NCBI GenBank assembly: GCA_922989275.2
Contig: OV277866.1
Location: 30,583,246-30,647,245, forward strand
From: Gari tellinella
Lineage: Eukaryota; Mollusca; Bivalvia; Cardiida; Psammobiidae
Length of the DNA stretch: 64,000 nt
Direction: 5' to 3'
Part shown: positions 40,750-50,877 of the stretch, piece by piece
How positions within the stretch are numbered: the stretch's first letter is position 1
How the letters are laid out: each line of letters starts with the position of its first letter
Position numbers and translations under genes: made by a program
The notes under the pieces: model-generated
The model's input: only the letters and a program-made list of their open reading frames with translations
Database searches by the model: none
Told to the model about the DNA's origin: nothing

Positions 40750-41422
40750 TTATTACACCTCGCTTTGAGTTACAATGTTAAATTCCCATAGACCTACAGT
40801 TAACATTTTGCATGTCTTCTACATCTATACTGTCACTCTTTATGATATTCTTTTTGTGACGTCATTCTAAAGGACATTACTTTTTTACTACGTCCGAAAA
40901 CGTACTGTCAGCCTTGACATGCCAATCGCTATTGGATACATTGGAACGTTTTAAAGAGTGGTAACTTATAATCAACTTTTGGCATTTTCTGTACAAGTTG
41001 CTTCCTTTTGTCCATTCCTTCACGATTTGCCATAATTTCGGAAGAGGATATTTGCCACCTAGACAATGTAAAGACGCTGTTTCTTCAATTTACTTATCAT
41101 AACGTTCTTCTTTGTTTACTTGTAATATAATTATAAACAATGTGACGTCGTAAGACGGCGACGTCATTTCCCCCGTTATGTACATGTCCGCGCTAAATTG
41201 GTGTTCACAACACATTTTTATAAAAGACGAATAAAACGATTCCAAAGCCAGGGTTGATAAGCTCGGTGTAATAAAATAAATATTAGATGTCAGTTTGCGT
41301 GACATTCAAATTGTCAACCCTCGAAAACAAGAATGTCACCCTCGGCTACGCCTCGGGGTGACATGCTGTTTCTCGGGTTGACAATTTGAATGTCACGCAA
41401 ACTGCCATCTAATATTTATATA
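40750..41422. mobile_element. Element M in the L array, with terminal hairpin
   Basis: Interrupts the L unit between ATATTCATGA and ATGTTTAATGGC. ATTATTACACCTCG at the left is mirrored by CTCGGTGTAATAAAAT at 41260-41277. Beyond that lies a 135-bp inverted repeat (41280-41414) with arms CAGTTTGCGTGACATTCAAA / TTTGAATGTCACGCAAACTG and TTGTCAACCCTCGA / TCGGGTTGACAA. Boundaries are inferred from L, and the class is unknown. A minus frame at 41090-41305 has no signature. Confidence 0.65.
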
Positions 41423-42000
41423 ATGTTTAATGGCTGCTTCTAGAATTGTGCTTGAGCCTCAAGAGTTACTTTACAAATTTCTTGAATTGTGTTAGAATTG
41501 TTACGTAATATTCATGAATGTTTAATGGCTGCTTCTAGAATTGTGCTTGAGCCTCAAGAGTTACTTTACAAATTTCTTGAATTGTGTTAGAATTGTTACG
41601 TAATATTCATGAATGTTTAATGGTTGCTTCTAGAATTGTGCTTGAGCCTCAAGAGTTACTTTACAAATTTCTAGAATTGTGTTAGAATTGTTGCGTAATA
41701 TTCATGAATGTTTAATGGTTGCTTCTACGTAGAATTGTGCTTGAGCCTCAAGCGTTACTTTACAAATTTCTTGAATTGTGTTAATATTGTTGCGTAATAT
41801 TCATGAATGTTTAATGGCTGCTTCTAGAATTGTGCTTGAGCCTCAAGAGTTACTTTACAAATTTCTAGAATTATGTTAGAATTGTTGCATAATATTCATG
41901 AATGTTTAATGGTTGCTTCTAGAATTGTGCTTGAGCCTCAAGAGTTACTTTACAAATTTCTAGAATTTTGTTAGAATTGTTGCGTAATATTCATGAATGT
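41423..42000 (+). repeat. 95-bp tandem array in L
   Basis: Six units of ATGTTTAATGGCTGCTTCTAG..GCTTGAGCCTCAAGAGTTACTTTAC..GTGTTAGAATTGTTACG..TAATATTCATGA, starting at 41423, 41518, 41613 and onward. One unit (near 41720) has a 4-bp TACG insertion. The units are more alike than L copies are to each other, so the expansion is recent. Confidence 0.9.
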
Positions 42001-42212
42001 TAAATTTCCGTTTCTAGAATTTTTCCCGAATATTCAAGAAATTATTCTGAAATAGTTCTAAAATAATTCAAAACCTTCCCACAGAGGATGCAAGGCAATA
42101 GAAACTATTTCTTATGATATATATATATGACTGTTTAAAGTGGAACTATTCTGAACTGAAGGAATAAATTAGAGGCATAACATTATATAAGGCATATCTA
42201 TGTAGTTATGAG

Positions 42213-42463
42213 TTAACTCATTACCCCACAGCCTCTTTCTATTTTGAAAATGGTTGACCACTTAAAGCAGGTTGAAAGTAAAGCAGAATACGCCTTAAGG
42301 CGCATTCTGCTTTCCTTTCAGCCTGCTTTACGCTAATATCACCTAGAATATAGAAAATATTTTTTATGATTCTTATTTGTAACAGTATAAATTGGAACTA
42401 TTTTCTTCAGTGGATGAATAAATTAAAGGCGTAAAAAGGAGTATTAATGGGGTAATGAGTTAA
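42213..42463 (-). mobile_element. Family A, full length
   Basis: TTAACTCATTACCCCACAGCC..TTAATGGGGTAATGAGTTAA, tip ACGCCTTAAGGCGC. Its left TTAA is also the right TTAA of the preceding A copy. Confidence 0.9.
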
Positions 42464-42529
42464 TGAGGTTTTGTTAAAGGTTTTAAATTATCTTTGCCAA
42501 CCAGGAAGTTTTGACAAAAAATTGCTTTC

Positions 42530-43122
42530 AACAAGTATCACTACTTTACTCTTATCATGCTAAATTGACGTCTGCTTCAAATAAATCGTCTGCTAAAAAA
42601 CTTGAAATTAGTTTTCATGCTTTTGAAACAGAAGAAAATTTGAACACGAGTAACAAACAGTTGGGATCCAGATCAAATGCAGCGTCTGATCTGGATCCTA
42701 ACTGTTTGCAAATGTTAGCCAAGTCACGCCTAGGATGTCTGCAACAATAATGTCGTCTGCTACTATTCTAAATTTGGAACTTTCATTTTCTTTTTAAAAC
42801 CATGTTGGAGTGTCAAACAGTTTGAATCCTGATGAGATGCAGCATTGAGTGGCATCTCAGCAGGATCCAAACTGCTTGCAATTATATTATGGTTCACTGC
42901 TACAGAGCACCAGATAAGGGTAGTTTTTCAAAAACTTAAATCTTTATTTCTGAATTAAACCCTATGGTGTCACTACTCATTAGAATCGTCTCTTCGAGAC
43001 GATTCTAATGAGTAGTAACACCATAGGATTTGGTGCTAAAAAGAGTGAGAAAATGTTTTGATTTGTTGAAATAACTACCTCTTATCTTGAGCCCTGCAGT
43101 GCTAGCATATGCTCAGAGTTAA
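42530..43122 (+). mobile_element. Family P long variant carrying B
   Basis: CTTATCATGCTAAATTGACGTCTGC starts the recognisable part and CTAGCATATGCTCAGAGTTAA ends it. Two hairpins: 42655-42712 (AACAGTTGGGATCCAGATCA..GATCTGGATCCTAACTGTT) and 42815-42880 (AAACAGTTTGAATCCTGATGAGATGC..GCATCTCAGCAGGATCCAAACTG). A B copy sits near the right end. The left TTAA may be the one at 42460. Confidence 0.65.
42904..43096 (+). mobile_element. Family B inside P
   Basis: GAGCACCAGATAAGGGTAG..CTCTTATCTTGAGCCCTG, tip GTCTCTTCGAGAC, perfect inner stem. Confidence 0.88.
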
Positions 43123-43713
43123 GCCTTTACCCCATAGCCTGTTTCTAGTTTTGAAGACAGGTGGCCACTTAAAGCAGGTGGAAAGTAAAGCAGAATGTGC
43201 CTTAAGGCACATTCTGCTTTACTTTCAGCCTGTTTAAAGCTTCCCTCTGCTAGAATATGGGAAATATTTCTTATAATATATAATCCTGACTGATTCAATT
43301 GGAACTATTTTCTTGATTAGTGGCCCAATGGTTAACACCTTGGACTACGGTACCAGGGGTCGTGAGTTCGATCCCCCGCAGAAACAGCGGTCTGACTAGG
43401 GGATTTTTTCCGAATCCCTTATGATGTACAGGAATGTCCTTGAGCAAGACATGTACCGCGAATTGCTCCTCTCCACCCAGGGGTTAAAATGGGTACCTGT
43501 GAGGGTCTGAGCCGGTACTGCGGCTGCTTTAGTGCCATATGTTAGAAGTGCTCAATATTGTAGGCAAGATGGCTCAATGATCAGGGGGTAAATGTACAGT
43601 CGGCTGAGCGGTCATTCGGACTGAAAGTAGACTTTAACTGGTACTTTACTTTTTTTTGAGTGGAGGAATAATTTAAATGTGCTAAAAGGTGCTTCTATGA
43701 GGAAAAGGGTTAT
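43119..43713 (-). mobile_element. Family A split by a SINE
   Basis: TTAAGCCTTTACCCCATAGCC..GGAACTATTTTCTTGA, then the SINE, then TTTTTTTGAGTGGAGGAATAATTTAAATG..ATGAGGAAAAGGGTTA. Intact A reads CTATTTTCTTCAGTGGAGGAATAA. Confidence 0.88.
43317..43650 (+). mobile_element. tRNA-derived SINE inside A
   Basis: Head TTAGTGGCCCAATGGTTAAC (A-box-like) and GTGAGTTCGATCCCCCGC (B-box-like) spaced as in a tRNA gene. Body: ATGTCCTTGAGCAAGACATG, ATTGCTCCTCTCCACCCAGG and AAAATGGGTACCTG. Flanked by TTTTCTTGA and TTTTTTTGA, a likely target duplication from reverse-transcribed insertion. Non-autonomous; the LINE partner is not visible. Similar bodies occur in mollusc SINEs (from memory). Confidence 0.82.
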
Positions 43714-44009
43714 ATGCAACTTCGGCTTTGAAGTGAAGCATGACAAACAACTAATTTATAAAACTTTTAATTGATTTTAGTTTACAGTGAAATATATATA
43801 ATAATCTAAGTCACTTATTTTATACAAGCACCTGGCTTTCAGCAGCAAATATTGGGAAAATTTACATACAGTTTAACTAAAACAGCTTGAAATAGCAAGT
43901 TCAGATGTCAGACAAAATCTTGTAGGAGCTTTCTGTAGTATGCATCATTAGTTTTAATATGGATCCCATGTTTTCAAAATGTAAATACACACCACTGGCA
44001 TTCTTAGAG

Positions 44010-44231
44010 TTAACCTATTACTCCATAAATATGCCTTTTCACGCCTCTAAATTTATTCCTCCACTGAAGAAAATAATTCCGTTTTATAGTAACGAATGTG
44101 TAACATAAGAAATCTTTCCTATATCATAGCATATGTTAGCTTTAAGTAGGCTGAAATAAATCTTAAGGCTTAATCTACTATACTTTCAAACTGCTTTATT
44201 ATGTGGTCTATGGGGTAGAGCAATAGGTTAA
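44010..44231 (+). mobile_element. Family A, hairpin shortened
   Basis: TTAACCTATTACTCCATAAATATG..TGGGGTAGAGCAATAGGTTAA. Arms TTTAAGTAGGCTGAAA and TTTCAAACTGCTTTA, tip reduced. Confidence 0.82.
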
Positions 44232-44555
44232 AAAACATTTATGAAGTCTTTAAATTCAAAGCATTAAATGGCAGTCAAATGCATGACAATTAAGTTATGC
44301 TGAAACCTCCATTACAGGGACATTCACAGTGAATTTCTATATCAGACAGCGAACTGTCTTTATTTATCAGATTTCCATGCTTTTTTCACTGAACAGTCTC
44401 ATTTCGACTGCACCATGGTTTGATTGTAAGAATAAAATGTTGCCTCTGGGCTCTGTTCTGCCTTTTCTAGGAAATGGCAACATAAACTATAGTCATACAG
44501 CCATTAAACAACAGACCTTAGAAAAACTGATATGCTTTCTAAATACATATCACTA

Positions 44556-44640
44556 CTTAATGCAGGACAAAAGTAAAGCAGAAAGCTCCTATAGGAGCTT
44601 TCTGCTTTACTTTCGTCCAGCATTAAGCTGTGTCACCTGT
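44556..44640 (+). repeat. Family R hairpin
   Basis: TTAATGCAGGACAAAAGTAAAGCAG..AAGCTCCTATAGGAGCTT..CTGCTTTACTTTCGTCCAGCATTAA, stem about 38 bp. It falls inside a 108-codon plus frame (44329-44655) that is otherwise featureless. Confidence 0.75.
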
Positions 44641-44851
44641 ATAAAGGACTGTTAATTCACGAAATTATTGTTGTTTTGTGTGTAGGCTTTACATAGGTTT
44701 GATTGTGTACTGCTAAACTAATCAATTTATCAATTGCAGGTAATAGACCAAGCAATGAATACAGTAATAGATCTCCATATGCTTTCAGGTAGGATTAATT
44801 ATTGTTTGCCAGAATAAAAGTACAGTAATCATACATAACTCCAGCTAACTG

Positions 44852-44988
44852 TATACCATCTGCTAGGATGTAGAAAATAACTATCACGATGCATGAATTA
44901 TCCATAGCCTAAAATGTAGAACAATTTTCTTCAGTGAAGGAATAAATTCAAGGCGTAAAAAATGCGAAACTATGAAGAATAAGTTAAA
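44852..44988 (-). mobile_element. Family A right-half fragment
   Basis: ACCATCTGCTAGGATGTAGAAAATAAC..CTTCAGTGAAGGAATAAATTCAAGGCG..AATAAGTTAA. Confidence 0.7.
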
Positions 44989-45059
44989 ATTTGAATGTAA
45001 TTTTATTCAGCCACCAAAGAGGCAGATGACCTTTGACCTTTGCATGTACAAACTAGGGC

Positions 45060-45262
45060 AGGACTGCAATTTCTCCGGATTTTTTCCAAAATCTTCAGAT
45101 TTTCATCCTAGCAGAATAATGGTAGCTTAAGGCAGGGTGAAAGTGAAGCAGAATATGCCGCGCCTTAAGGCGCATTCTGCTTTACTTTCAAAATAGCGCT
45201 TGAAAAATAGAAAATTTGAAACCTTAGGATTTTTCAGGATCAACTTATGGCAGCCCTCACAC
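45060..45262. repeat. Family W with A hairpin inside
   Basis: CAGGACTGCAATTTCTCCGG..ATCTTCAGATTTTCATCC, then an A hairpin (TAGCTTAAGGCAGGGTGAAAG..GCATTCTGCTTTACTTTCAA, 45121-45191), then TTTGAAACCTTAGGATTTTTCAGG..TATGGCAGCCCT. The A piece lacks its ends. Confidence 0.55.
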
Positions 45263-45404
45263 AGCAAGGTCATAATGGAAAAGGTCAAAATGGAAGTTTT
45301 TAAAACTCTCCAGAAGCCAAATTCTTCAACTTGACAATTAGCAAACAAAATAAATTTAAGAAGTAAACTTCCAAGGTTCATGTAGTGTGAGTTTGTTTTA
45401 CTAT

Positions 45405-45655
45405 TTAACCCTTTCCCTGATAGAAGCGACTTTTAGCACATGCATTTTATTCATCCGCTGAAGAAAATTGTTCCAATATAAACCGTACTGAATATGTGTC
45501 ATATTTAATACTCTCCTTATTCTAGCTGGTAATAGCTTAAAGCAGGCTGAAAGTAAAGCAGAATGCGCCTTAGGGCGCATTCTGCTTTACTTTCAACCTG
45601 CTTTAAGTAGTCACCTATCTTCAATATTGTAACTAGGCTATCAGGTAAAGTGTTA
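45405..45655 (+). mobile_element. Family A, full length
   Basis: TTAACCCTTTCCCTGATAGAAGCG..AGGCTATCAGGTAAAGTGTTAA, tip GCGCCTTAGGGCGC. The CTGATAG / CTATCAG change is present at both ends, a matched change in the terminal repeat. Confidence 0.92.
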
Positions 45656-45866
45656 ACAATGTACAGTTAAATCTCTCTAAACCGGACAGTAAAACAAAAG
45701 TTAATGCAGGAGAATTATAAAGAGGCAGAAAGCTCCCTATAAAAATGTCATTTAGAACAATGATAAGCATATAGTTTTGATCCATACAAAATGCTTTAAT
45801 AATTTACTTTTTTATCCAGCAAGAATTTTGGAAAGATAATATACCCTTTAGCTTTCAATACTGAAA

Positions 45867-46117
45867 TTAACCCATTCCCCCATAAATACACCTTTTTACG
45901 CCTATAATTTATTCCTCTACTGAAGAAAATAGTTCCAATTTATAGTGTTACAAATAAGAATCATAAGAAATATTTTCTATCACCTAGCAGATAATAGCTT
46001 AAAGCAGGCTGAAAGTAAAGCAGAATGTGCCTTAAGGCACATTCTGATTTACTTTCAACCTGCTTTAAGTGGACACCTATATTCAATAATAGAGACATGC
46101 TATGTGGGAAAGGGTTA
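45867..46117 (+). mobile_element. Family A, full length
   Basis: TTAACCCATTCCCCCATAAATAC..CATGCTATGTGGGAAAGGGTTAA, tip GTGCCTTAAGGCAC. Confidence 0.92.
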
Positions 46118-46226
46118 AAGCATTTGCAAGCTGCATGCAGCCATCGCTGTTTACATCCAGATTAGACCCCTCAATTGTGGTATACGAAAAGGATTTAAAA
46201 TGTTAATTTTTCTGTTAACTATATAA

Positions 46227-47187
46227 ACAAGGGCCACTATAGCTCCATATCGCTCACCTGGTACACCATGTAAAACTTGATCTATAGTGACCTAGATTTT
46301 GACCCGACATGACTCACATTCCACTGTGGCCTAGATTTTAATCAGGCAAACATATTGAGCAAGTTTCATCAAGATCAAATGAGAAATTTAACTTCTACAA
46401 TGTTAAGAATGTAGTTTCATGATTTGATCTAGTGACCTAGTTTTAACCCACCACAACCAACATTCAAACATGACCTAGATATCAATAAGGCATACATTTT
46501 GACCAAGTTTCATTTAGATCAAATGAGATTTGTAGCCTCTAGAGTGTTTACAACATTTTCTATTATTTGACCTAGGGACCTAATTTTTGACTGGTCATTA
46601 TCTACATTTGAACTTGATCTAGAAATCAATGAGACAAACATTTTGACCAAGTCTCATGAAGATCTAATTTTTAGCTTCAAATGTGTTAACAAGGTTTTTC
46701 TATGATTTGACCTAGTGACCTAGTTTTTGACCAGACATGACCCACATACGAAACTTAAATCTAGTAATCAATGAAACAAACATTTTGATTAAGTTTCGTA
46801 GCCTCTAGAGTGTTAACAAGGATTTTCTATGATATGACCTAGTGATCTAGTTTTTGACCCGACATGACCCATATTCTAACCTGACCTAGATATTATAATG
46901 AGGCAAACATTCTAACCAAGTTTCATGAAGATCAAATGAGATTTGTAGCCTCTAGAGTGGTAACAAGTTTGGGTTTTTCTATTGATTTGACCTAGTGACC
47001 TAGTTTTTGACCTGACATGATCCACATACAAAATTGAACTAGATTTCATCAAGACAAACATTGTCATCAAGTTTCATGAAGATTAAATGAAATTTGTAGC
47101 TGCTGGAATGTTAACGAACAATTTTGAACGGATGGACAGTCGTCAGACATCCAGGGATGCTATAATAGCTCACCTTGGCATGTCGTT
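46227..47187 (+). mobile_element. Family D (HINE-like), 3' end lost
   Basis: ACAAGGGCCACTATAGCTCC, subterminal GCTCACCTGG, then about six units of about 145 bp: GACCTAGTGACCTAGTTTTTGACC, CATGACCCACATTC, GAGGCAAACATTTTGACCAAG, TTTCATGAAGATCAAATGA and TTTGTAGCCTCTAGAGTGTTAACAAGG. Ends GGACAGTCGTCAGACATCCAGG and AGCTCACCTTGGCATG, cut inside the 3' hairpin. Confidence 0.85.
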
Positions 47188-47853
47188 AAAGACAAATCGT
47201 CACTGTTCATAAGGGGTTGCTAAGACAGTCTCGACTGTATACATGTTTAAAGTAATAGTTAAGACTATTGGGAAATGGGTTAGAGAAATAGGTCTGCTGA
47301 ACAGGAAACTATATAATAGATTGGAAGCAGGTGTATGTATTTAGTGACCTTGTAAAGGTAACGCACTGCCAGACACAATGCTCTTTTCTATACATTTTAT
47401 AAAAAATAATCAAACTTCATAATTTTAAAAGCAAATATAAAAGTCCAGTGTAATATAAGTTTGGCCAAACGTTTTTAAAGTCATTCGCTCACAAAGCACC
47501 TGACCTGATATTTCTATACCTCATTCAATTCTCAAGATTGTGTACAAACACATCTTCATTCAACTCCAGCTACGAATTTACAGTCGGCCAGATAAAGTCC
47601 CAATTGTTGGTAAGTTCAGTTGATTAATGTTCTGCCTGGTAAAAACAAATATTTAGATAAAACTTTATTCCTGAACTGCGCATAAAAATCGCAATTCAAA
47701 CACAGACGAATCAATGGGACCAACAATTCGAAAATTATACTTTTAGACCCTTGAATAAAACTCCGCCCCTAGTTTATACTGTAGCTGAAAGCCAAAAGCA
47801 TGTGAGATTGGGTTGTAATTATAGGGCTACCGGTAAGCCTGCAAATATAAATA
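47188..47853. other. No gene or repeat recognised
   Basis: No long frame and no repeat motif beyond short AT tracts. Confidence 0.5.
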
Positions 47854-47995
47854 CAATCGAACTTCCAGATCTCAAACTCGGTTAAATCGAACATACCCGT
47901 TTTTCACAATTAAAACGTGGCTAAGCCGCGTTTTAACTTTGAAACACGGGCATGTTCACCTTAACCATGCTTGAAATAAGACAAATTCATGTTTC
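47854..47995. mobile_element. Element O, right end lost
   Basis: CAATCGAACTTCCAGATCTCAAACTCGGTTAAATCGAACATACCC, an empty-site reference for the A-in-O insertion at 12921. Palindrome AATTAAAACGTGGCTAAGCCGCGTTTTAACTT. It stops after TTGAAATAAG. Confidence 0.82.
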
Positions 47996-48055
47996 CAAAT
48001 ATCAAATAATTTTAGTTATAAATTGCCATTAGAAAAAAATTCTATAATTATCCTA

Positions 48056-48242
48056 TCAGATAGTAGCTTAAAGCAGACTGAAGTAAAGCAGAATGCTTTG
48101 TTTTGAGCATGCTTTAAGCTACCACCTACTAGAATAAAGAAAATATTCCTTATGATACATGATTGTATAAATTGGAACTATTTCTTCAGTGGAGGAATAA
48201 ACTGAATGCGCTAATAGGCGCTTCTATATGCATTTTAGCTTA
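48056..48242 (-). mobile_element. Family A, left end lost
   Basis: TAGTAGCTTAAAGCAGACTGAAG..GAGCATGCTTTAAGCTACCACCTACTAG..CTTCAGTGGAGGAATAAACTG..GCGCTTCTATATGC. TAGTAGCTT / AAGCTACCA also pair. Confidence 0.75.
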
Positions 48243-48506
48243 AACCTGTATTGAAAACTTAGACAAATATATTCTTTTAAGTGGTTGCTTAATACAGTTT
48301 TGACTGTACATTGAATACCTCCAAAGATTAGTTTTAAAATGTTGAAAGTTTAGATTAGGGGGAGGGGTTGGGCGGAGTCCAGGCATCACTTGTTTATTGA
48401 TTAAATTACAGCTTTTACCGACTTACTCATCCCATTGCTTGCCTTAACACTTTACCTGCTATACTTTATGCTTCAAGTTTGTTGCCATATTATGCACATG
48501 AATAAA

Positions 48507-48741
48507 TTTAACTTATTTTGAAGACAGAGGACCACTTAAAGCAGATCGAAAGCAAAGCAAAAGATGCATGCCTTGGGGCATATTCTGCTTTACTTTCAAC
48601 CTACTGTAAGTTACCTTCAGCTATAGGACATATAGAAACTATTTCTTAAGGTATATAATTATTCATTCCAATAAATGATCTTCTTCAGTGGGGGAATAAA
48701 TTAAAGGTGTAAAAAGTTGTATTTATCAAGCAATGGGTTAA
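48507..48741 (-). mobile_element. Family A, left end decayed
   Basis: TTTAACTTATTTTGAAGACAG..GACCACTTAAAGCAG..ATTTATCAAGCAATGGGTTAA. Confidence 0.78.
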
Positions 48742-48768
48742 CAACCCTAAGCTGCACAATCAACTCCC

Positions 48769-49018
48769 TTAACTCTTTCCTCCCTGAAACTTCAAATGGA
48801 CAATCCCAGTTTCCATTTTAGGATAGTCCATTTCTGACTTTTAAGGGTCGTTTTTGTCAATGTTTTGCATTATGACAAACAGTGAAGACCCAGATCAGAG
48901 GGCTCCGTAAGGAGCCCTCTGATCTGGGTATTTACTGTTTGCATAGGACAATGCACTTTTCACATGTATACTGTTTGAAAAGGACGCCTATATGCGGGAC
49001 TAGGGTTCAAAGGGTTAA
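48769..49018 (+). mobile_element. Family H, full length
   Basis: TTAACTCTTTCCTCCCTGAAAC..GGACTAGGGTTCAAAGGGTTAA. Hairpin AACAGTGAAGACCCAGATCAGAGGGCTC, tip CGTAAG, GAGCCCTCTGATCTGGG..TTACTGTT. One of the two best copies for a consensus. Confidence 0.93.
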
Positions 49019-49029
49019 CAAAGGTTCTA

Positions 49030-49267
49030 TCTGCTTCACTTTCAACCTGCTTTAAAACAGGTTGAAGGTAAAGCAGAATGCACCTTAAGACACATTCTCC
49101 TTTACTTTTAGCCTACTTTAAGCTACATATACTATTTTCTATAATATAGAATTTCTTTTTCATGTTGAATACATTGAAATGTATAAATTGCAAATATTTT
49201 ATTCAGTGAAATAATAAATTTTAGGAGTTAAATGGGGTATACATGGATATATGGGGTAATGGGTTAA
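49030..49267 (-). mobile_element. Family A, left end rearranged
   Basis: CTGCTTCACTTTCAACCTGC precedes TTTAAAACAGGTTGAAGGTAAAGCAG..CTTTTAGCCTACTTTAAG, so a second right arm lies in front of the normal hairpin. The right end ATATGGGGTAATGGGTTAA is intact. Confidence 0.78.
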
Positions 49268-49771
49268 ACTGTAACATCGCTTTACTATTACAGCTGAGCC
49301 TTAATTTGAGTGGGTGTAACAGCAAAGGTTTTGCAGTATATTTGTCAAAACATTTCTGTGACAATGTGATGAGCACCAATTTCCTGATGGGTCTTGGCAT
49401 TTTCATTGATCAACCAGTAAAAACCGTAGGGATTCTATGTGTTTATGACCACATACAAAAAGCTTTTCTCTACTAGTCTACATAAGTAATTAAATGGAAC
49501 AGTTTGGAGATAATTTATGACAAAGTTCTAGGGAAATCTCTGATATAAAACCTATAGTAACACTCCATAGAAGATGCACAGGCAGTTTTCATTTATGATT
49601 AATCATAAGTATGTTGTTGTTTTTTTGCCTTTAATTAATTCCTCAGCCATAGAGAAAAATCAACACTTTATACACTTATAATTTAATATTGTTTGCTTTC
49701 ATTACATTTGGTTAGCTGTGATTGGCTGTAATTTTTGTTTCATAACTCCATGAAAAAAATAAAATTCAGGC
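49268..49771. other. No gene recognised
   Basis: A 77-codon plus frame starts in the A copy (49243-49476) and shows no motif. Confidence 0.5.
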
Positions 49772-49930
49772 CACGCCTTGTCAGGACTACTTTCCCTTAG
49801 TCCAACTGCTCTTCACAAGCGCTGCATGAAGCAGGATGCCAAATGACGTCATTGACGTTGGCATTACTACATAAGAACGTCGCGTTTTGGCGGAAAATAT
49901 ATATGGCGGAGGGACTACAACCTACGTTTT
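49772..49930 (-). repeat. Family K repeat, inverted relative to 39062
   Basis: CACAAGCGCTGCATGAAGCAGG, AAATGACGTCATTGACGTTG and GTCGCGTTTTGGCGGAAA match the K repeat at 39062 in reverse. It contains the perfect palindrome TGACGTCA (CRE-like) at 49844-49851. Confidence 0.6.
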
Positions 49931-50103
49931 TAAAAGCGTTAAAAAAGAACATTCACGTCAGATTCTCTATTTAACTACTTTCTTAAATTCAGAAGTGATA
50001 TTAAATTATAAGGAATAATTCGGAATATTTATTGTATTCATGGAGGTATGAAAAAAAACCTGGTCACACTTTTGTATGAAACCGCGAATTATTCCTTAAA
50101 TGA

Positions 50104-50232
50104 ATATGCACCATAAGGTTTTATTTTAGATCTCCTAGCAGACTGGTCGACATGTAGTTTAAAGCAGGCTTAAAGAAAAGGAGAATGCACCTTAAAGGCA
50201 TTAAAATGTATATCTATGGAATAATGGATTAA
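50104..50232 (+). mobile_element. Family A, patchy fragment
   Basis: TATGCACCATAAGG..TCCTAGCAGACTGG..TAGTTTAAAGCAGGCTTAAAG..TATCTATGGAATAATGGATTAA: a left arm joined to a right end of the opposite half. Confidence 0.6.
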
Positions 50233-50653
50233 AGTAGATTTGAATTTAAGCTAAAACTCATATAATATAAATATAGGAGCTTTCTGCTTTACTTTCAGTC
50301 TGCTATAAGCAACCTCTAGTCTTTAAACATGGAAATTCATCAAGAAAATAATGACTTTCATAAACCATGATAAAATATGCACTTCATTCACTTGGAGAAA
50401 AAATTGGCATACAGTACCATGTTACAAATGAAGAAAATGTTATGCCAGAAAATTATGTAAATAGATAAAACAGCTCTCACATTTCTACTTTATCTGCACA
50501 TGAATCATCATTTACCAAGAAATCTAGAAGTTTTTGCACCACCGAGAAGTTTTTAGTTTGCATGACAAATGGTCTGCAAATCCCCCAACAACAACAAAAT
50601 CACTGAAGAAAACATGGCCAGGTTGAATAGCAGTTCCTAGAAACAGATAAAAA
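50233..50653. other. Unrecognised, with an R-like half hairpin
   Basis: 50260-50315 carries ATAGGAGCTTTCTGCTTTACTTTCAGTCTGCTATAAGC, one arm of R. The rest is featureless. Confidence 0.45.
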
Positions 50654-50840
50654 CAGAGCTCCAGAAAAGGGGAGTACCTGGTATTTCAAAAACAAAAATC
50701 TTTATTTCTGCATTAAATCCTATGGTGTCACTACTCATTAGAATTGTCTGGAAGAGACAATTTTAATGAGTAGTAACGCCATAGGAGTATTTCAAAAACA
50801 AAAATCTTTATTTCTGCATTAAACCCTATGGTGAACTACT
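50654..50840 (+). mobile_element. Family B, rearranged
   Basis: CAGAGCTCCAGAAAAGGGGAG, palindrome with tip GTCTGGAAGAGAC. Then, instead of the right half, GGAGTATTTCAAAAACAAAAATC..AAACCCTATGGTG repeats the left half. A template switch at CCATAGGA is the simplest explanation. Confidence 0.8.
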
Positions 50841-50857
50841 CTCCGGCTCTACACTGA

Positions 50858-50877
50858 AACAAACAAACAAACAAACA
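50858..50877. repeat. (ACAA)n microsatellite
   Basis: Five AACA units at the 5' border of D. Confidence 0.85.

Larger units (their letters stand above)
40612..42085 (+). mobile_element. Family L with 95-bp array, split by M
   Basis: CCCCTGTGAAAAGTGTTCAAGAA to AAACCTTCCCACAGAGG. The first 95-bp unit (40645-40750) is followed by M, then the array continues at 41423. The right arm TTCTAGAATTTTTCCCGAATATTCAAGAAATTATTCTG matches other L copies. Confidence 0.8.
40498..42216 (-). mobile_element. Family A split by L
   Basis: ACCCATAGACTCTTTCTAG..GTGCCTTAAGACGC..AGCCCGCTTTTTCAGATACCAT is the A left half. After L, AACTATTTCTTATGATATAT..AGAGGCATAACATTATATAAGGCATATCTATGTAGTTATGAGTTAA is the right half. 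L therefore inserted into A. Confidence 0.78.

Noticed and set aside
49844..49851. CRE (TGACGTCA) as a promoter element
   Set aside because: Lies inside repeat K; an isolated 8-bp palindrome without a gene nearby.
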